Below, in pieces: positions 41,643 through 52,283 of a stretch of DNA of 64,000 nucleotides; positions within the stretch are counted from its first letter, which is position 1; every line of letters starts with the position of its first letter. The notes under the pieces were generated by a model. The model did no database searches, was not told the DNA's origin, and saw nothing but the letters and a program-made list of their open reading frames with translations. The position numbers and the translations under genes were made by a program. Source of the DNA: Lathyrus oleraceus (taxonomy: Eukaryota; Streptophyta; Magnoliopsida; Fabales; Fabaceae); assembly GCF_024323335.1 (NCBI RefSeq), contig NC_066585.1:184220294-184284293 (forward strand), read 5' to 3'.

Positions 41643-41650
41643 TATATACA
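41643..41650 (+). promoter_or_regulatory. TATA-like box of the copia B 5' LTR
   Basis: TATATACA, about 40 bp downstream of the last ATCGAT-type motif. The identical copy in the 3' LTR is near 50916-50923. It is a weak consensus, chosen for position. Confidence 0.5.
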
Positions 41651-42747
41651 GGTTTTGACAGCAATTGAAGGTTACGAATTCATTGAGCAAAAAGACAATT
41701 GAACACAAGATCAAACAAGTGTTGGAGCAATTGTCAGTGAGCATTTAGAAACCTGAAAGAGACTTCATCTTCTTCATCTTCTCAATCAATTTTCTTCAAG
41801 AACAATTACACACAACAATTCTTGTTCTTTGGACTAAAGAGGGATTGAGATAACGTTCAGTGGTGTGATCAAGGATCTAGCTGTGGTTTGCAGTGGAACG
41901 ATCGAGGATCTAGCTGGGTTGAAGGTTGAAGGGGGTTTCTAGGAAAAACCTACTGGTTTGTCCTTCAAGAACTGGACTGTTCTTGAGGGTTTCGGAGTCA
42001 CATTTGCAGAACAGATTCAGCCGCAGCGTTGCGTTTGGAGATCGGGGGATTTCGCAAGCAGGTCGTGGAACCGGTGAATTGTTTGCAACTTTGTGCAGGA
42101 AAATCTTGATCAAGCTCAGATCAAGTGAAGGTTTATACAAGAAGAGGTTCTTGGAGATTAGAAATTCTGTCTTTGTATCAAAACCTTGTATCAACGGATT
42201 CGGCAATAATTGATAATCAAAGTTCTCAATTTCATTTGAAATTGAGAGGGAGACGTACCCACACGCGAGGACGACGTGGGGAACTTCCTTAACAAATCTC
42301 TGCGTATCTTCTTTTACCTTAATCTTCTTTACGTTTCAAATACTGTTTTGCAAATTCTGTTAGTGTGTGGTGATTGATTAAATTTCTGGACAGCAGTGAT
42401 AACAAAACCTTTAGTCATACACCATTGCTGTTTATCATCAAACACTCACACACCAACTGTTTGACAAAACGGTTAACTTGATTGTGTTCATTGGAAATAG
42501 TATTTGAGGATAAGCGCATTCAATCTGTTAACATTCTGTGTGTATTAATTCTGTCATTCTCATTAAAATCCAGCAACTGCACTTGCGTGTCCGGCTTTCT
42601 AGTAGTGGTTCAGAATAGACGGAAGTCGATTCGGGACTGCTTTATACGCTGTTTTTGAAAACTCTGATTAAACGTAAAAATCCGTAAATTTTAAAGAGGT
42701 GATCTATTCACCCCCCCTCTCGATCACTAGCCACACCGTCTAACAAG

Positions 42748-42759
42748 TGGTATCAGAGC
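42748..42759 (+). promoter_or_regulatory. Primer-binding site of copia B (initiator Met tRNA)
   Basis: TGGTATCAGAGC begins two bases after the LTR end. This 12-mer is the standard plant copia PBS complementary to the 3' end of the initiator methionine tRNA. Confidence 0.93.
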
Positions 42760-42796
42760 GCCGGTTCGCTGGTGCTCTGTGGCTGCCTGTAACAGT

Positions 42797-44575
42797 ATGG
42801 ATTCTGAACCAAAGGGGGCGTATAATAGAGCGCCTATTTTCAACGGTGAAAACTATGGCTACTGGAAAGACTGCATGCGAGTCCATATAAATTCTGTGGA
42901 TAGGCTAGTATGGGCTGCCATTGAAAACGGTCCGTTTCAAATTACAATGACCAATGCGGCTGGCGCCATAGTACCTAAACCAGAAGATGATTGGAATGAG
43001 AAAGATGAGAAAAAGTGGTCGTGTGATTGGAGAGCTCGAAACATGTTAATTTCAGCACTTGGTGTTGATGAATATTATCGAGTATCACATTGCACGACAG
43101 CTAAAGAAATGTGGGATGCTTTAGAAGTTGCTCATGAGGGCACTACTGAAGTAAAACAGTCCCGCATTAACACACTCAATCAAGAGTTTGAACTCTTTCG
43201 CATGAAACAAGGAGAATCCATCTCCGACATGCAAAAGAGATTCACTCATCTAACTAACCGATTGAATGCTCTTGGAAAACCTATTTCCAATGAAATTGCT
43301 ACTAATAAAATTCTCAGGTGTCTAAGCAGGGAGTGGCAACCTAAAGTTACAGCAATCAAGGAAGCCAACGATCTTACAAGACTTACGATTACAACACTGT
43401 TTGGAAAGCTGGAAGAACATCAGCAAGCTTTAGAAAGTCTTGAAAAATATGAGAATAAAAGTAAGAAGGAAAAGGAGAAGAAAAGAGACAAAGAGGGAGA
43501 GAAGAAGCCAATAGCTCTTGTGGCCTCTAGCTCTAAATCCTCACAAAAAGAGCAAAGCGACAATGATTCAAGTAGTGACAAAGACACGGATGATGAAGAA
43601 ATGGGACTGTTTGTAAGAAGATACAATAGATTCATTCGAAAGAATGGAGTCAAGCATTCCGACAAAAATCTCATGAAGTTTCGAAAACAATCTACAAACT
43701 CAAAACAAGAAGAGAACAAGAAAAGTAGAGGAAGAGGATCCTGTTTCAATTGCGGTAAATCCGGACATTACAAAACGGATTGCCCTATAAAGTATAAGGA
43801 TCAAAGAAAGGATTCACCAAAAGGGTACAGCAAACAAAGAAGAGCGTACATTGCATGGGAAAGTGATAGCGACTCATCATGCACGCAAAGCTCAAGTGAT
43901 GATGATGAAGCGGCAAATCTATGCCTCATGGCTCACACAAAAATTCTGCCCTACCACAAGAAGAAAAACAATGACAAAAAGGTAAAACAAGCCTACTACA
44001 ATAACTTCTCCTCTATGTCATTTTCGGAACTAAAGATAGCTTTTGAAAAACTGCATAACGAAGCGATAGATGCTTTTAAACGATTATCTTCCGACAAACA
44101 TATCTTTTCATTTTTGGAAGGTAAAGTAAACAAAGCTGAAATTGAGTTAGAAGCATTGAAGCGTAGTATTGCAGAAAATTCAAAAGATATTGATATTGAC
44201 GGATGTAGTAGAGTTAGGTATTGTGACGCTTGCTATATTTGGCAAAAAGAGGTAAACACTCTTAAGGTCAAATTAGAAAAAGCGCTACAACCTAAAATTA
44301 CTTATGCCGTTGATCCTAAGTTGTTTAAAAAGTCATTGAATCCTCCATATGCAAAATACTCTTTTATTCTAAAGGATTCAATGAACAAGAAACAACAAAC
44401 ATACCATCATCGTTTATGTCATTATTGTTGCCATGCTGGCCATACCATTGAAAAGTGCAAATTTAGGAGATTTCTTGTCCCTAAAGGCATTTATCGATGG
44501 AAGCCAAAAGGCAACCATGTTAGCACTTACCCACTTGGACCCAATGAAAATTGGGTACCAACTTCTCTCTTTTGA
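42797..44575 (+). CDS. gag: Copia B gag, 592 codons, intact
   Basis: ATG 42797 (MDSEPKGAYNRAP) is the first ATG after the PBS. The N-terminal DUF4219/UBN2-type gag region covers about residues 10-230 (FNGENYGYWKDCMRVHI, MWDALEVAHEGT, LNQEFELFRMKQGES). A Lys/Glu-rich linker is followed by a first zinc knuckle CFNCGKSGHYKTDC (about 43740-43781). An acidic Ser/Asp-rich stretch, a coiled-coil-like segment and a second knuckle-like CHYCCHAGHTIEKC (about 44418-44459) follow. It stops at TGA 44573-44575. It would form the particle and bind RNA. The two zinc motifs parallel copia A, whose first knuckle is broken. Confidence 0.9.
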   Translation: MDSEPKGAYNRAPIFNGENYGYWKDCMRVHINSVDRLVWAAIENGPFQITMTNAAGAIVPKPEDDWNEKDEKKWSCDWRARNMLISALGVDEYYRVSHCTTAKEMWDALEVAHEGTTEVKQSRINTLNQEFELFRMKQGESISDMQKRFTHLTNRLNALGKPISNEIATNKILRCLSREWQPKVTAIKEANDLTRLTITTLFGKLEEHQQALESLEKYENKSKKEKEKKRDKEGEKKPIALVASSSKSSQKEQSDNDSSSDKDTDDEEMGLFVRRYNRFIRKNGVKHSDKNLMKFRKQSTNSKQEENKKSRGRGSCFNCGKSGHYKTDCPIKYKDQRKDSPKGYSKQRRAYIAWESDSDSSCTQSSSDDDEAANLCLMAHTKILPYHKKKNNDKKVKQAYYNNFSSMSFSELKIAFEKLHNEAIDAFKRLSSDKHIFSFLEGKVNKAEIELEALKRSIAENSKDIDIDGCSRVRYCDACYIWQKEVNTLKVKLEKALQPKITYAVDPKLFKKSLNPPYAKYSFILKDSMNKKQQTYHHRLCHYCCHAGHTIEKCKFRRFLVPKGIYRWKPKGNHVSTYPLGPNENWVPTSLF

Positions 44576-44583
44576 TGTTGTAG

Positions 44584-47500
44584 GATGAGTGCCTTGCCTC
44601 CGCGGATAGAAGGTGGTTTCTTGACAGCGGCTGCTCAAGGCACATGACCGGTGACATATCGCTTTTCATAGACTTCAAGGCAAAGAAGAAGGGATATGTT
44701 ACGTATGGAGACAACAACAAAGGAGCCATACTCGGCAAAGGTAGTGTAGGTAATCCCTCTACCACTACTATTTCAAATGTCCATTTAGTTGAGGGACTTA
44801 AACACAATTTGTTAAGCATAAGTCAACTATGCGACATGGGCTATAAAGTGTCATTTACAAAAACTTGTTGCATAATTGAACATGTTGAACAAAACATTGT
44901 GTTTAAAGGTGTAAGAGTAAACAACATCTATATGCTTGACTTGTTTGATGTACCGTTAACAAATACTAAATGTCTAGTCACCTTGAATGATGATTCTTGG
45001 CTTTGGCATAGACGTTTAGCTCATGTTAACTTCGATTTGCTAAACAAGGTTGTATCTAAGGATCTAGTAGTTGGTCTACCAAAAATAAAATTTTCAAAAG
45101 ACCACCTATGTGACGCGTGCCAAATGGGAAAGCAAACAAGGGTGTCGTTTAAATCTAAAAACGTAATTTCAACTTCACGACCCCTTGAGCTTCTCCATAT
45201 GGACCTCTTTGGACCTTCTAGGACAAAGAGCCTAGGTGGAAACTACTATGGCTTTGTAATAGTTGATGACTACTCTAGATTCACTTGGACTATATTCCTT
45301 CATAGCAAAGATGAAACTTTTTCTGCTTTCAAAAATTTTGCAAATCTGTCCCAAAACAAAATGAATTCCAAAATAGTTACAATTCGTAGCGATCATGGTG
45401 GTGAGTTTCAAAATTATCACTTTGAGAAGTTTTGTGACAAGTATGGCATTGAGCATAACTTTTCAGCCCCTCGCACTCCACAACAAAATGGCGTTGTGGA
45501 GCGGAAAAATCGTGTTTTAGAGGAGTTGGCAAGAACAATGCTTAATGAGGGTGGATTACCAAAATACTTTTGGGCTGATGCTGTTAGCACAGCCTGTTAT
45601 GTCCTAAACAGAATTTTAATTCGCCCTATTTTGAACAAAACTCCTTATGAACTTTTGAAAGGAAGAAAACCAAACTTGTCACATCTTCACGTATTCGGTT
45701 GTAAATGTTTTGTTTTGAATAACGGTAAGGAAAACATTGGGAAGTTCGATGCAAAAGCGGATGAAGGTATTTTTCTTGGTTACTCAATGTCAAGTAAAGC
45801 ATATAGAGTGTATAATAAGCGTTTACTTACTGTTGAAGAGTCGGTTCATGTTTCGTTTGATGAGTCTTATCCGAAAAATGTCGGAAAAGGTATTTCTTTT
45901 GATGACGCAGGTGTATCTACAGAAGACATACTCAAGGAAGCTGTTGAGGAAATTGATCAGTCCAAAACTGCTGCCTATGAGAAGGAGGAAGATGCAAGTC
46001 ATGAAGAAATTGAGGAAGAAAAGACAGCTGAAGTGAATGACCTTCCAACTGCTTGGAGATCCTCAAAAGACCATCCCATCGACAACATTTTGGGAGACAT
46101 TTCAAAGGGAGTAATGACCCGGTCTAAGATAAGTAACTTTTGTTCTCACTTCGCGTTTGTGTCACAAGTAGAACCTAAAAATGCCAAAGATGCCTTGATT
46201 GATGAGTTTTGGCTAATGGCCATGCAAGAAGAGCTTAATCAATTTAAAAGAAATGACGTTTGGGAACTTGTCCCTCGTCCGCGAGATCATCATATCATAG
46301 GCACTAAGTGGGTTTTTAGAAACAAACTTGATGAAAACGGAGTGATTACTAGGAACAAGGCACGCTTAGTAGCACAAGGATATAACCAAGAGGAGGGCAT
46401 AGATTATGAGGAAACTTATGCTCCAGTTGCTCGCCTCGAAGCTATACGTCTTCTGCTCGCCTATGCGTGTTCTAAGGATTTTAAGCTTTACCAAATGGAC
46501 GTAAAGAGTGCCTTTCTTAATGGTGTCATAAATGAAGAAGTATATGTTTCACAACCTCCCGGTTTTGAAAATGCTGAAAATCCAGATCATGTTTACAAGT
46601 TAAAAAGAGCTTTGTATGGTCTTAAACAAGCCCCTCGGGTTTGGTATGAAAGACTTAGCAAATTCCTAATTGATCATGGATATTCAAGAGGTAAAGTGGA
46701 CAATACTCTCTTTATTAAACACAAAGGAAAGCATATTCTTTTAGTTCAAGTTTATGTCGACGACATCATATTTGGTTCAACTAACATACACTTGGTCGAA
46801 GAATTTTCTAAGGTTATGCAGGGTGAATTTGAGATGAGTCTAATGGGGGAGCTAAACTACTTCCTAGGACTGCAAATAAAGCAACTTGAGGAAGGTACTG
46901 CAGTATGTCAAACAAAATACTGCAGAGAACTACTCAAGCGCTTTGGAATGAATGACTCAAAATCAATCGACACTCCAATGCCTACCAACGGAAATCTAGA
47001 AAAGGATGAACACGGTAAGTGTGTAGATGTCAAAAGATTCAGAGGTATGATTGGATCTCTCTTGTATCTTTCTGCTTCTAGACCCGACATCATGTTTAGT
47101 GTTTGCATGTGTGCACGCTATCAATCAAATCCTAAAGAATCGCACCTAAAAGCGGTGAAGCGCATATTTAGATATCTTCATGGAACATCCAAATATGGGC
47201 TTTGGTATTCTAAAGGAAGTGATTGTAGCTTAGTAGGGTACTCCGATTCTGATTTTGCTGGCTGCAAATCAGATAGGAAAAGTACAAGTGGTACGTGTCA
47301 CCTATTTTCAAACTCCTTGGTCAGTTGGCACAGCAAAAAGCAAGTTTCTGTGGCTTTGTCAACTGCAGAGGCTGAATACGTTGCAGCCGGTAGTTGTTGC
47401 GCTCAGATTCTATGGCTGAAGCAGCAACTACAAGACTTTAACATTCAACTCAAACGTGTTCCTATCAAATGTGACAACACTAGTGCCATAAACCTTACTA

Positions 47501-47709
47501 AAAACCCTGTTTTACACTCACGCACTAAACACATAGAGATTAGACATCATTTCCTTCGTGATCATGTTGAAAAAGAAGACGTTGTCTTTGAGCACGTTGA
47601 CTCCAAAAACCAACTTGCTGATATTTTCACTAAACCATTGGCAACGGAACCTTTCTTCAACATTCGTCGCGAATTAGGAATCTTAGATCTATCTCATTTG
47701 ATGTCATAG
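44584..47709 (+). CDS. pol: Copia B pol: protease, integrase, RT, RNase H, intact
   Basis: The frame is open from just after TAG 44581-44583 to TAG 47707-47709. Order: protease [13 protein letters not shown] (active DSG at 44623-44631); zinc region HRRLAHVN...CDACQMGK; integrase [18 protein letters not shown] and [11 protein letters not shown] (D, D, E present); [12 protein letters not shown] and YVDDIIFG (about 46753); RNase [29 protein letters not shown] and KCDNTSAI; end DIFTKPL. No upstream ATG precedes the protease in this frame, so expression must depend on gag translation. The frame is shifted against gag, with stops in both frames at the boundary. Confidence 0.92.
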   Translation, partial: DECLASADRRWFLDSGCSRHMTGDISLFIDFKAKKKGYVTYGDNNKGAILGKGSVGNPSTTTISNVHLVEGLKHNLLSISQLCDMGYKVSFTKTCCIIEHVEQNIVFKGVRVNNIYMLDLFDVPLTNTKCLVTLNDDSWLWHRRLAHVNFDLLNKVVSKDLVVGLPKIKFSKDHLCDACQMGKQTRVSFKSKNVISTSRPLELLHMDLFGPSRTKSLGGNYYGFVIVDDYSRFTWTIFLHSKDETFSAFKNFANLSQNKMNSKIVTIRSDHGGEFQNYHFEKFCDKYGIEHNFSAPRTPQQNGVVERKNRVLEELARTMLNEGGLPKYFWADAVSTACYVLNRILIRPILNKTPYELLKGRKPNLSHLHVFGCKCFVLNNGKENIGKFDAKADEGIFLGYSMSSKAYRVYNKRLLTVEESVHVSFDESYPKNVGKGISFDDAGVSTEDILKEAVEEIDQSKTAAYEKEEDASHEEIEEEKTAEVNDLPTAWRSSKDHPIDNILGDISKGVMTRSKISNFCSHFAFVSQVEPKNAKDALIDEFWLMAMQEELNQFKRNDVWELVPRPRDHHIIGTKWVFRNKLDENGVITRNKARLVAQGYNQEEGIDYEETYAPVARLEAIRLLLAYACSKDFKLYQMDVKSAFLNGVINEEVYVSQPPGFENAENPDHVYKLKRALYGLKQAPRVWYERLSKFLIDHGYSRGKVDNTLFIKHKGKHILLVQVYVDDIIFGSTNIHLVEEFSKVMQGEFEMSLMGELNYFLGLQIKQLEEGTAVCQTKYCRELLKRFGMNDSKSIDTPMPTNGNLEKDEHGKCVDVKRFRGMIGSLLYLSASRPDIMFSVCMCARYQSNPKESHLKAVKRIFRYLHGTSKYGLWYSKGSDCSLVGYSDSDFAGCKSDRKSTSGTCHLFSNSLVSWHSKKQVSVALSTAEAEYVAAGSCCAQILWLKQQLQDFNIQLKRVPIKCDNTSAINLTKNPVLHSRTKHIEIRHHFLRDHVEKEDVVFEHVDSKNQLADIFTKPLATEPFFNIRRELGILDLSHLMS

Positions 47710-48396
47710 GCATGTTGCATCTTAATTATATTATGCCTCACCGTGTGTGACAAGCACTGTTTTAGATGTCAATTATACTTCACAAGATCTCTCCAACAGA
47801 GGTAATATCAATCCTTTCTACAATTTTCTTATTGATTAGTGATTGTGGCTGTTAGATCAAATGTGCTTACTCTAGTTGATGTAAAGTTTGCTTGAATATA
47901 CTCTTTGTCCATAATGTGTGCTCATTAACATGTCATATTGCAACCTGCATAATCATTCTGCATTAAAACACATTAAAAACCAGTTCAGCATCAGTATGTA
48001 TCAATACATACGCAGCCTGCATCGATGCACATACTCTAAAATTAAATTTTTTGAAATACAGCTTCAGTATGCATCGATGCATATATCGCATGTATCGATA
48101 CACAAGGGAATTGTAAACCCTGGCATCGACGCATCCATCGTATGTATCGATACAATGAAAATTTTCAAATACCTAGCATCGATACATAACTCTCTGCATC
48201 GATACTCACTGCTGTCATCTGAATTAAATGCATTTTTTTCTCACATGCATCGACACATCAACCAATCATATCATCTCTTATCTCATTACTTCATCTCATC
48301 TGCCCTCAAAAACCCCAAAACCAGTGGCTAACCCAAATCCTTCTCATCTTCACTCTCTCACAAACTTGGTAAAACCCTAAAAATCTAAACATCACC
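47710..48396 (+). other. Spacer between pol and the third ORF, with 9 ATCGAT-type motifs
   Basis: No gene. Between about 47995 and 48260 the motif of the LTR clusters recurs nine times (e.g. TGCATCGATGCACATA, TATGCATCGATGCATATA, TGTATCGATACACAAGG). A pyrimidine- and A-rich stretch then leads to the start at 48397. The region could act as a separate promoter for the third ORF; no clear TATA box was seen. Confidence 0.8.
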
Positions 48397-49917
48397 ATGC
48401 CTCCACGCACTATTCCAGTCAGAGCCAAAGGAAAAGGCAAGGGAAAGGAAGCAGTCGGTACGTCTCAGCAACCACCAGATGTTCCTTCAAATGCCTTAGA
48501 CATTCTTCATCCTGCCATTGCTGCTGAATTTGAGGAATCCTTCAAGGCCAGGTTGGTAATGAAACCTCATATCTTTGATAAAACAGATGCTGTTCACCTG
48601 CACCTAAATGAAGTAGTTGAACTGTTACATGCACAAAAACTTGGGTCCTTTCTATCTACAAAAGATGCCTATCATGAGGATTTCATCCGGGCCTTTTATG
48701 CTGGTTTACACACTGGTCCAGGCTATATGTTCCGGTGTTCTATCGGAGTCAGAACATATACCTTTGAAGCCGCTAATTGGGAAACGGTGTTTCAAATGCC
48801 GCTTCCGTCGATGGCTTTCAAGTCCTGGCATGACCTGCACTTTGATCCTGAATTTGACCTGAGGGACTTTACAACTTCTATCCTAAAGATTGATAGACCG
48901 TTGAGTGAGGACGAACACGTCACGTCAGGTATGATCAAACAAACTTCGCGTATTCTGCACTGGATCATTACTCACATTGTGCGTCCAACCAACAGTGGCC
49001 ACTCTCGGTTGGATAGGCCTAGCATACACCTTCTCTACATTCTGCAAAATAAGATTCACTTAAATTGGGCGAACTACTTTGTAAAACGTCTATTTTATGT
49101 GCGAGACAGCAAAACTGTAGCGCTAGGGTATGCCTCTCAAGTCATGAAAATTCTAAAGTTCTGGAAAGTCACAATCCCTATTGTTCCTCTTATATCCCCG
49201 TCTGCTGCTCAAGAGTTTGATTCTGCCACTCTTTCGCATATGGGATATCGATGGGACAAAGACCGCAAGTGCTTCTATTTTTATGAAAGGAAATCCAAAA
49301 CCAGAATTTACAACTTTGACATCCCTTCGGAACGCATCCATGTTGCTGAAGATCAGCCTGATGAAGAGATGCAGGATGCGGCTGATACCGATGCACCACA
49401 AGCTGAGGCCAATACTGGTTGGGGTGAATGGGTGCCACGAAGATGGTCTCCTACCAACTATGTACCTGAACCTACAGCCCCTCCATTCACCGGTGGTACT
49501 TCAGCATCAACACTAACTGCGGACATCACACACATGCTGCAACAGATGGAACTTGTCAACAAGGAACGCCATGACGAAGCACGCTATTGGCATGTTCAAC
49601 AAACTGAATGGCATAATGAGCATCGTGAGTGGCATGATGAGCACACTCGGATGTATCACAATCAACATGCTTGGCACCAAGACTTGGTCAAATGGCATCA
49701 AGTGTTCTACAACGAAATGTCCGGTTTTATGGATGACTGCCGTGAAAATCCTGGGATTATGGACAGCTTTCGAAGCGTTGAGGTTCAGAATCGGTTCAGG
49801 CAATACTCATTCATGGGACATAATCCAGACACGATGCCTCCTCCTCCACCTCCGCCAAGCTACCGAGACCCCGACAGACATGATGAGGAATCCTGTGGTG
49901 GCCACAATCCAAATTAA
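48397..49917 (+). CDS. Copia B third ORF, 506 codons, plant-mobile-domain-like with Trp-His heptads
   Basis: ATG 48397 sits in a good plant context (CACCATGCC). After a basic Lys/Gly N-terminus, about residues 30-300 resemble the 'putative plant transposon protein'/plant mobile domain group (FIRAFYAGLHTGPGYMFR, TFEAANWETVFQMP, HIVRPTNSGHSRL, VMKILKFWKV). The order and FY...F..W pattern also recall Ogre ORF1. About residues 388-428 form six heptads of type xWHxxxx (YWHVQQT, EWHNEHR, EWHDEHT, RMYHNQH, AWHQDLV, KWHQVFY). A proline run (seven P) lies near the end. No signal peptide or membrane segment is visible, so it is not an obvious env. Sireviruses can carry an extra ORF here; function unknown. 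No stops or shifts. Confidence 0.85.
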   Translation: MPPRTIPVRAKGKGKGKEAVGTSQQPPDVPSNALDILHPAIAAEFEESFKARLVMKPHIFDKTDAVHLHLNEVVELLHAQKLGSFLSTKDAYHEDFIRAFYAGLHTGPGYMFRCSIGVRTYTFEAANWETVFQMPLPSMAFKSWHDLHFDPEFDLRDFTTSILKIDRPLSEDEHVTSGMIKQTSRILHWIITHIVRPTNSGHSRLDRPSIHLLYILQNKIHLNWANYFVKRLFYVRDSKTVALGYASQVMKILKFWKVTIPIVPLISPSAAQEFDSATLSHMGYRWDKDRKCFYFYERKSKTRIYNFDIPSERIHVAEDQPDEEMQDAADTDAPQAEANTGWGEWVPRRWSPTNYVPEPTAPPFTGGTSASTLTADITHMLQQMELVNKERHDEARYWHVQQTEWHNEHREWHDEHTRMYHNQHAWHQDLVKWHQVFYNEMSGFMDDCRENPGIMDSFRSVEVQNRFRQYSFMGHNPDTMPPPPPPPSYRDPDRHDEESCGGHNPN

Positions 49918-50282
49918 CCCACCATACCTTTCATTTCAATGCATTTCATTTCATTTGGTTGCACATTATTTGTTCTAGCTTATGTAACTCCTAAACTTGT
50001 TTGCACACTTTAAATGCTTTTAAGGTTCTGTTTATTTCTATCTGTTATTGCCCGTACCTTTTGAATGATTCTTTGTGAATGATTCTTTAACTTGCCGCTT
50101 CTCTCTGTGTGATTGATAGCGTATTATCTTTTTTGCCATGCCCTGCTTCACTCTATACTTGACAACTATGGTTCTTCCTCTTTTTGATGTTGACAAAGGG
50201 GGAGAAAATGCAGATATGCACAAACTCAGGGGGAGTATCACACATCTTGCCAAGAATTTGCCATCATCAAAAAGGGGGAGTT
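49918..50282 (+). other. Copia B 3' UTR with three polypurine tracts
   Basis: No gene. AAAGGGGGAG (about 50196-50205), CAGGGGGAGT (about 50228-50237) and AAAAAGGGGGAGTT (about 50269-50282) lie within 90 bp. The last abuts the 3' LTR and is the functional candidate. Multiple purine tracts are a Sirevirus hallmark. Confidence 0.87.
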
Positions 50283-52018
50283 TGTGAAAGAATTCTTTAA
50301 CTTGAATTAACTTTTAATGATAGCAAATTGTGTGAACATCATCCAAATTGGTTGTGCATTGCATTACATGATATAATTGTGTTTTTACCTTGTGATTCAT
50401 CTCACTCCATTGTTGCATAACCACACATATACATGTACATTGAAAAATTACTTAAAATAACTATTAAAATGCATTTTGTAACAGTATGTATCAATACATG
50501 AACCTGTGCATCGATACATGCAGCCTTGATTAAATGACAAAACAAATTATGTTCAGTATGCATCGATACACACGAGCCATGCATCGATACATGGAAGTGC
50601 AAAAGCTCTGTGCATCGATACACACGACTTCTGGATCGATACATGACCACTTGTGTTAGCCTGTGCATCAATACATGAGCATTAAGCATCGATACAGATT
50701 AGTGTAAATACCACCTGCATCGATACACACGACTCCTGCATCGATACAGATTAGTGTAAAATACCACATGCATCGATACACACGACTTTTGCATCGATAC
50801 ATGATTAATTAATTTGACCAAATTACAAACAACTTACAGTATGCATCGATGCACACTCCTGTGTATCAATACACAAGGCTGTTTTAAATCATAACAGAAT
50901 CTGTTTTGCAGTACATATATACAGGTTTTGACAGCAATTGAAGGTTACGAATTCATTGAGCAAAAAGACAATTGAACACAAGATCAAACAAGTGTTGGAG
51001 CAATTGTCAGTGAGCATTTAGAAACCTGAAAGAGACTTCATCTTCTTCATCTTCTCAATCAATTTTCTTCAAGAACAATTACACACAACAATTCTTGTTC
51101 TTTGGACTAAAGAGGAATTGAGATAACGTTCAGTGGTGTGATCAAGGATCTAGCTGTGGTTTGCAGTGGAACGATCGAGGATCTAGCTGGGTTGAAGGTT
51201 GAAGGGGGTTTCTAGGAAAAACCTACTGGTTTGTCCTTCAAGAACTGGACTGTTCTTGAGGGTTTCGGAGTCACATTTGCAGAACAGATTCAGCCGCAGC
51301 GTTGCGTTTGGAGATCGGGGGATTTCGCAAGCAGGTCGTGGAACCGGTGAATTGTTTGCAACTTTGTGCAGGAAAATCTTGATCAAGCTCAGATCAAGTG
51401 AAGGTTTATACAAGAAGAGGTTCTTGGAGATTAGAAATTCTGTCTTTGTATCAAAACCTTGTATCAACGGATTCGGCAATAATTGATAATCAAAGTTCTC
51501 AATTTCATTTGAAATTGAGAGGGAGACGTACCCACACGCGAGGACGACGTGGGGAACTTCCTTAACAAATCTCTGCGTATCTTCTTTTACCTTAATCTTC
51601 TTTACGTTTCAAATACTGTTTTGCAAATTCTGTTAGTGTGTGGTGATTGATTAAATTTCTGGACAGCAGTGATAACAAAACCTTTAGTCATACACCATTG
51701 TTGTTTATCATCAAACACTCACACACCAACTGTTTGACAAAACGGTTAACTTGATTGTGTTCATTGGAAATAGTATTTGAGGATAAGCGCATTCAATCTG
51801 TTAACATTCTGTGTGTATTAATTCTGTCATTCTCATTAAAATCCAGCAACTGCACTTGCGTGTCCGGCTTTCTAGTAGCGGTTCAGAATAGACGGAAGTC
51901 GATTCGGGACTGCTTTATACGCTGTTTTTGAAAACTCTGATTAAACGTAAAAATCCGTAAATTTTAAAGAGGTGATCTATTCACCCCCCCTCTCGATCAC
52001 TAGCCACACCGTCTAACA
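50283..52018 (+). repeat. Copia B 3' LTR (1736 bp)
   Basis: Same length as the 5' LTR and differs at three sites by eye. It ends CCGTCTAACA, followed by the target duplication. It contains the second ATCGAT-type cluster (50487-50877). Confidence 0.95.
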
Positions 52019-52023
52019 GTGCC
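52019..52023 (+). repeat. Target site duplication of copia B, right copy
   Basis: GTGCC, identical to 41005-41009. The following ATGGTCAG continues the Ogre 4 integrase codons. Confidence 0.93.
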
Positions 52024-52283
52024 ATGGTCAGTTGTACCAGCAGAGAATGAAGAAAGCTTTTGATAAGAAGGTCAAGCCTCGTGTGTTCTGAGAAGGTGAC
52101 CTCGTGCTCAAGAAAGTCTTGTCTTTCGCGCCCGATTCTAGGGGCAAGTGGACTCCAAACTATGAAGGTCCATATGTTGTTAAGAGAGCCTTTTCAGGCG
52201 GTGCTTTGATACTTACAACTATGGATGGGGAGGATTTCACTCGTCCTGTGAATTCAGATGCAGTCAAGAAATACTTCGCCTAG
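52024..52283 (+). pseudogene. pol: Ogre 4 integrase C-terminal part
   Basis: It continues in frame after the copia B duplication: GQLYQQRMKKAFDKKVKPR, then TGA 52089-52091 where Ogre 2 has Ser and Ogre 1 Glu in a variable spot, then EGDLVLKK...RGKWTPNYEGPYVVK...VNSDAVKKYFA and TAG 52281-52283. The C-terminal DNA-binding domain is thus intact apart from one stop (CGA to TGA is plausible). Confidence 0.85.

Larger units (their letters stand above)
41010..42745 (+). repeat. Copia B 5' LTR (1736 bp)
   Basis: TGTGAAAGAATTC...CCGTCTAACA. It holds 14 copies of a TGCATCGATACA-type motif at 41214-41604 and a TATA-like TATATACA at 41643-41650. Two open frames of about 95 codons on opposite strands (41910-42213) recur in the 3' LTR simply because the LTRs are identical. 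Confidence 0.95.
41010..52018 (+). mobile_element. Copia B: young, nearly intact Sirevirus with an extra third ORF
   Basis: A full-length 11,009 bp insertion: two 1736 bp LTRs, iMet PBS, gag, pol, a spacer, a 506-codon ORF, purine tracts and a GTGCC duplication. The LTRs differ at three sites seen by eye (near 41847, 42429 and 42606 against their partners). At 1.3e-8 per site per year this is on the order of 0.07 million years. Catalytic motifs of protease, integrase, RT and RNase H are all present. Confidence 0.95.

Noticed and set aside
41910..42213. Open frames of about 95 codons on both strands, identical again at 51183-51486
   Set aside because: They recur only because the two copia B LTRs are near identical; no known domain, no conserved start context.
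48397..49917. Third ORF of copia B as an envelope gene
   Set aside because: No signal peptide, membrane segment or cleavage site is visible; the sequence looks like a plant mobile/transposon-associated domain.
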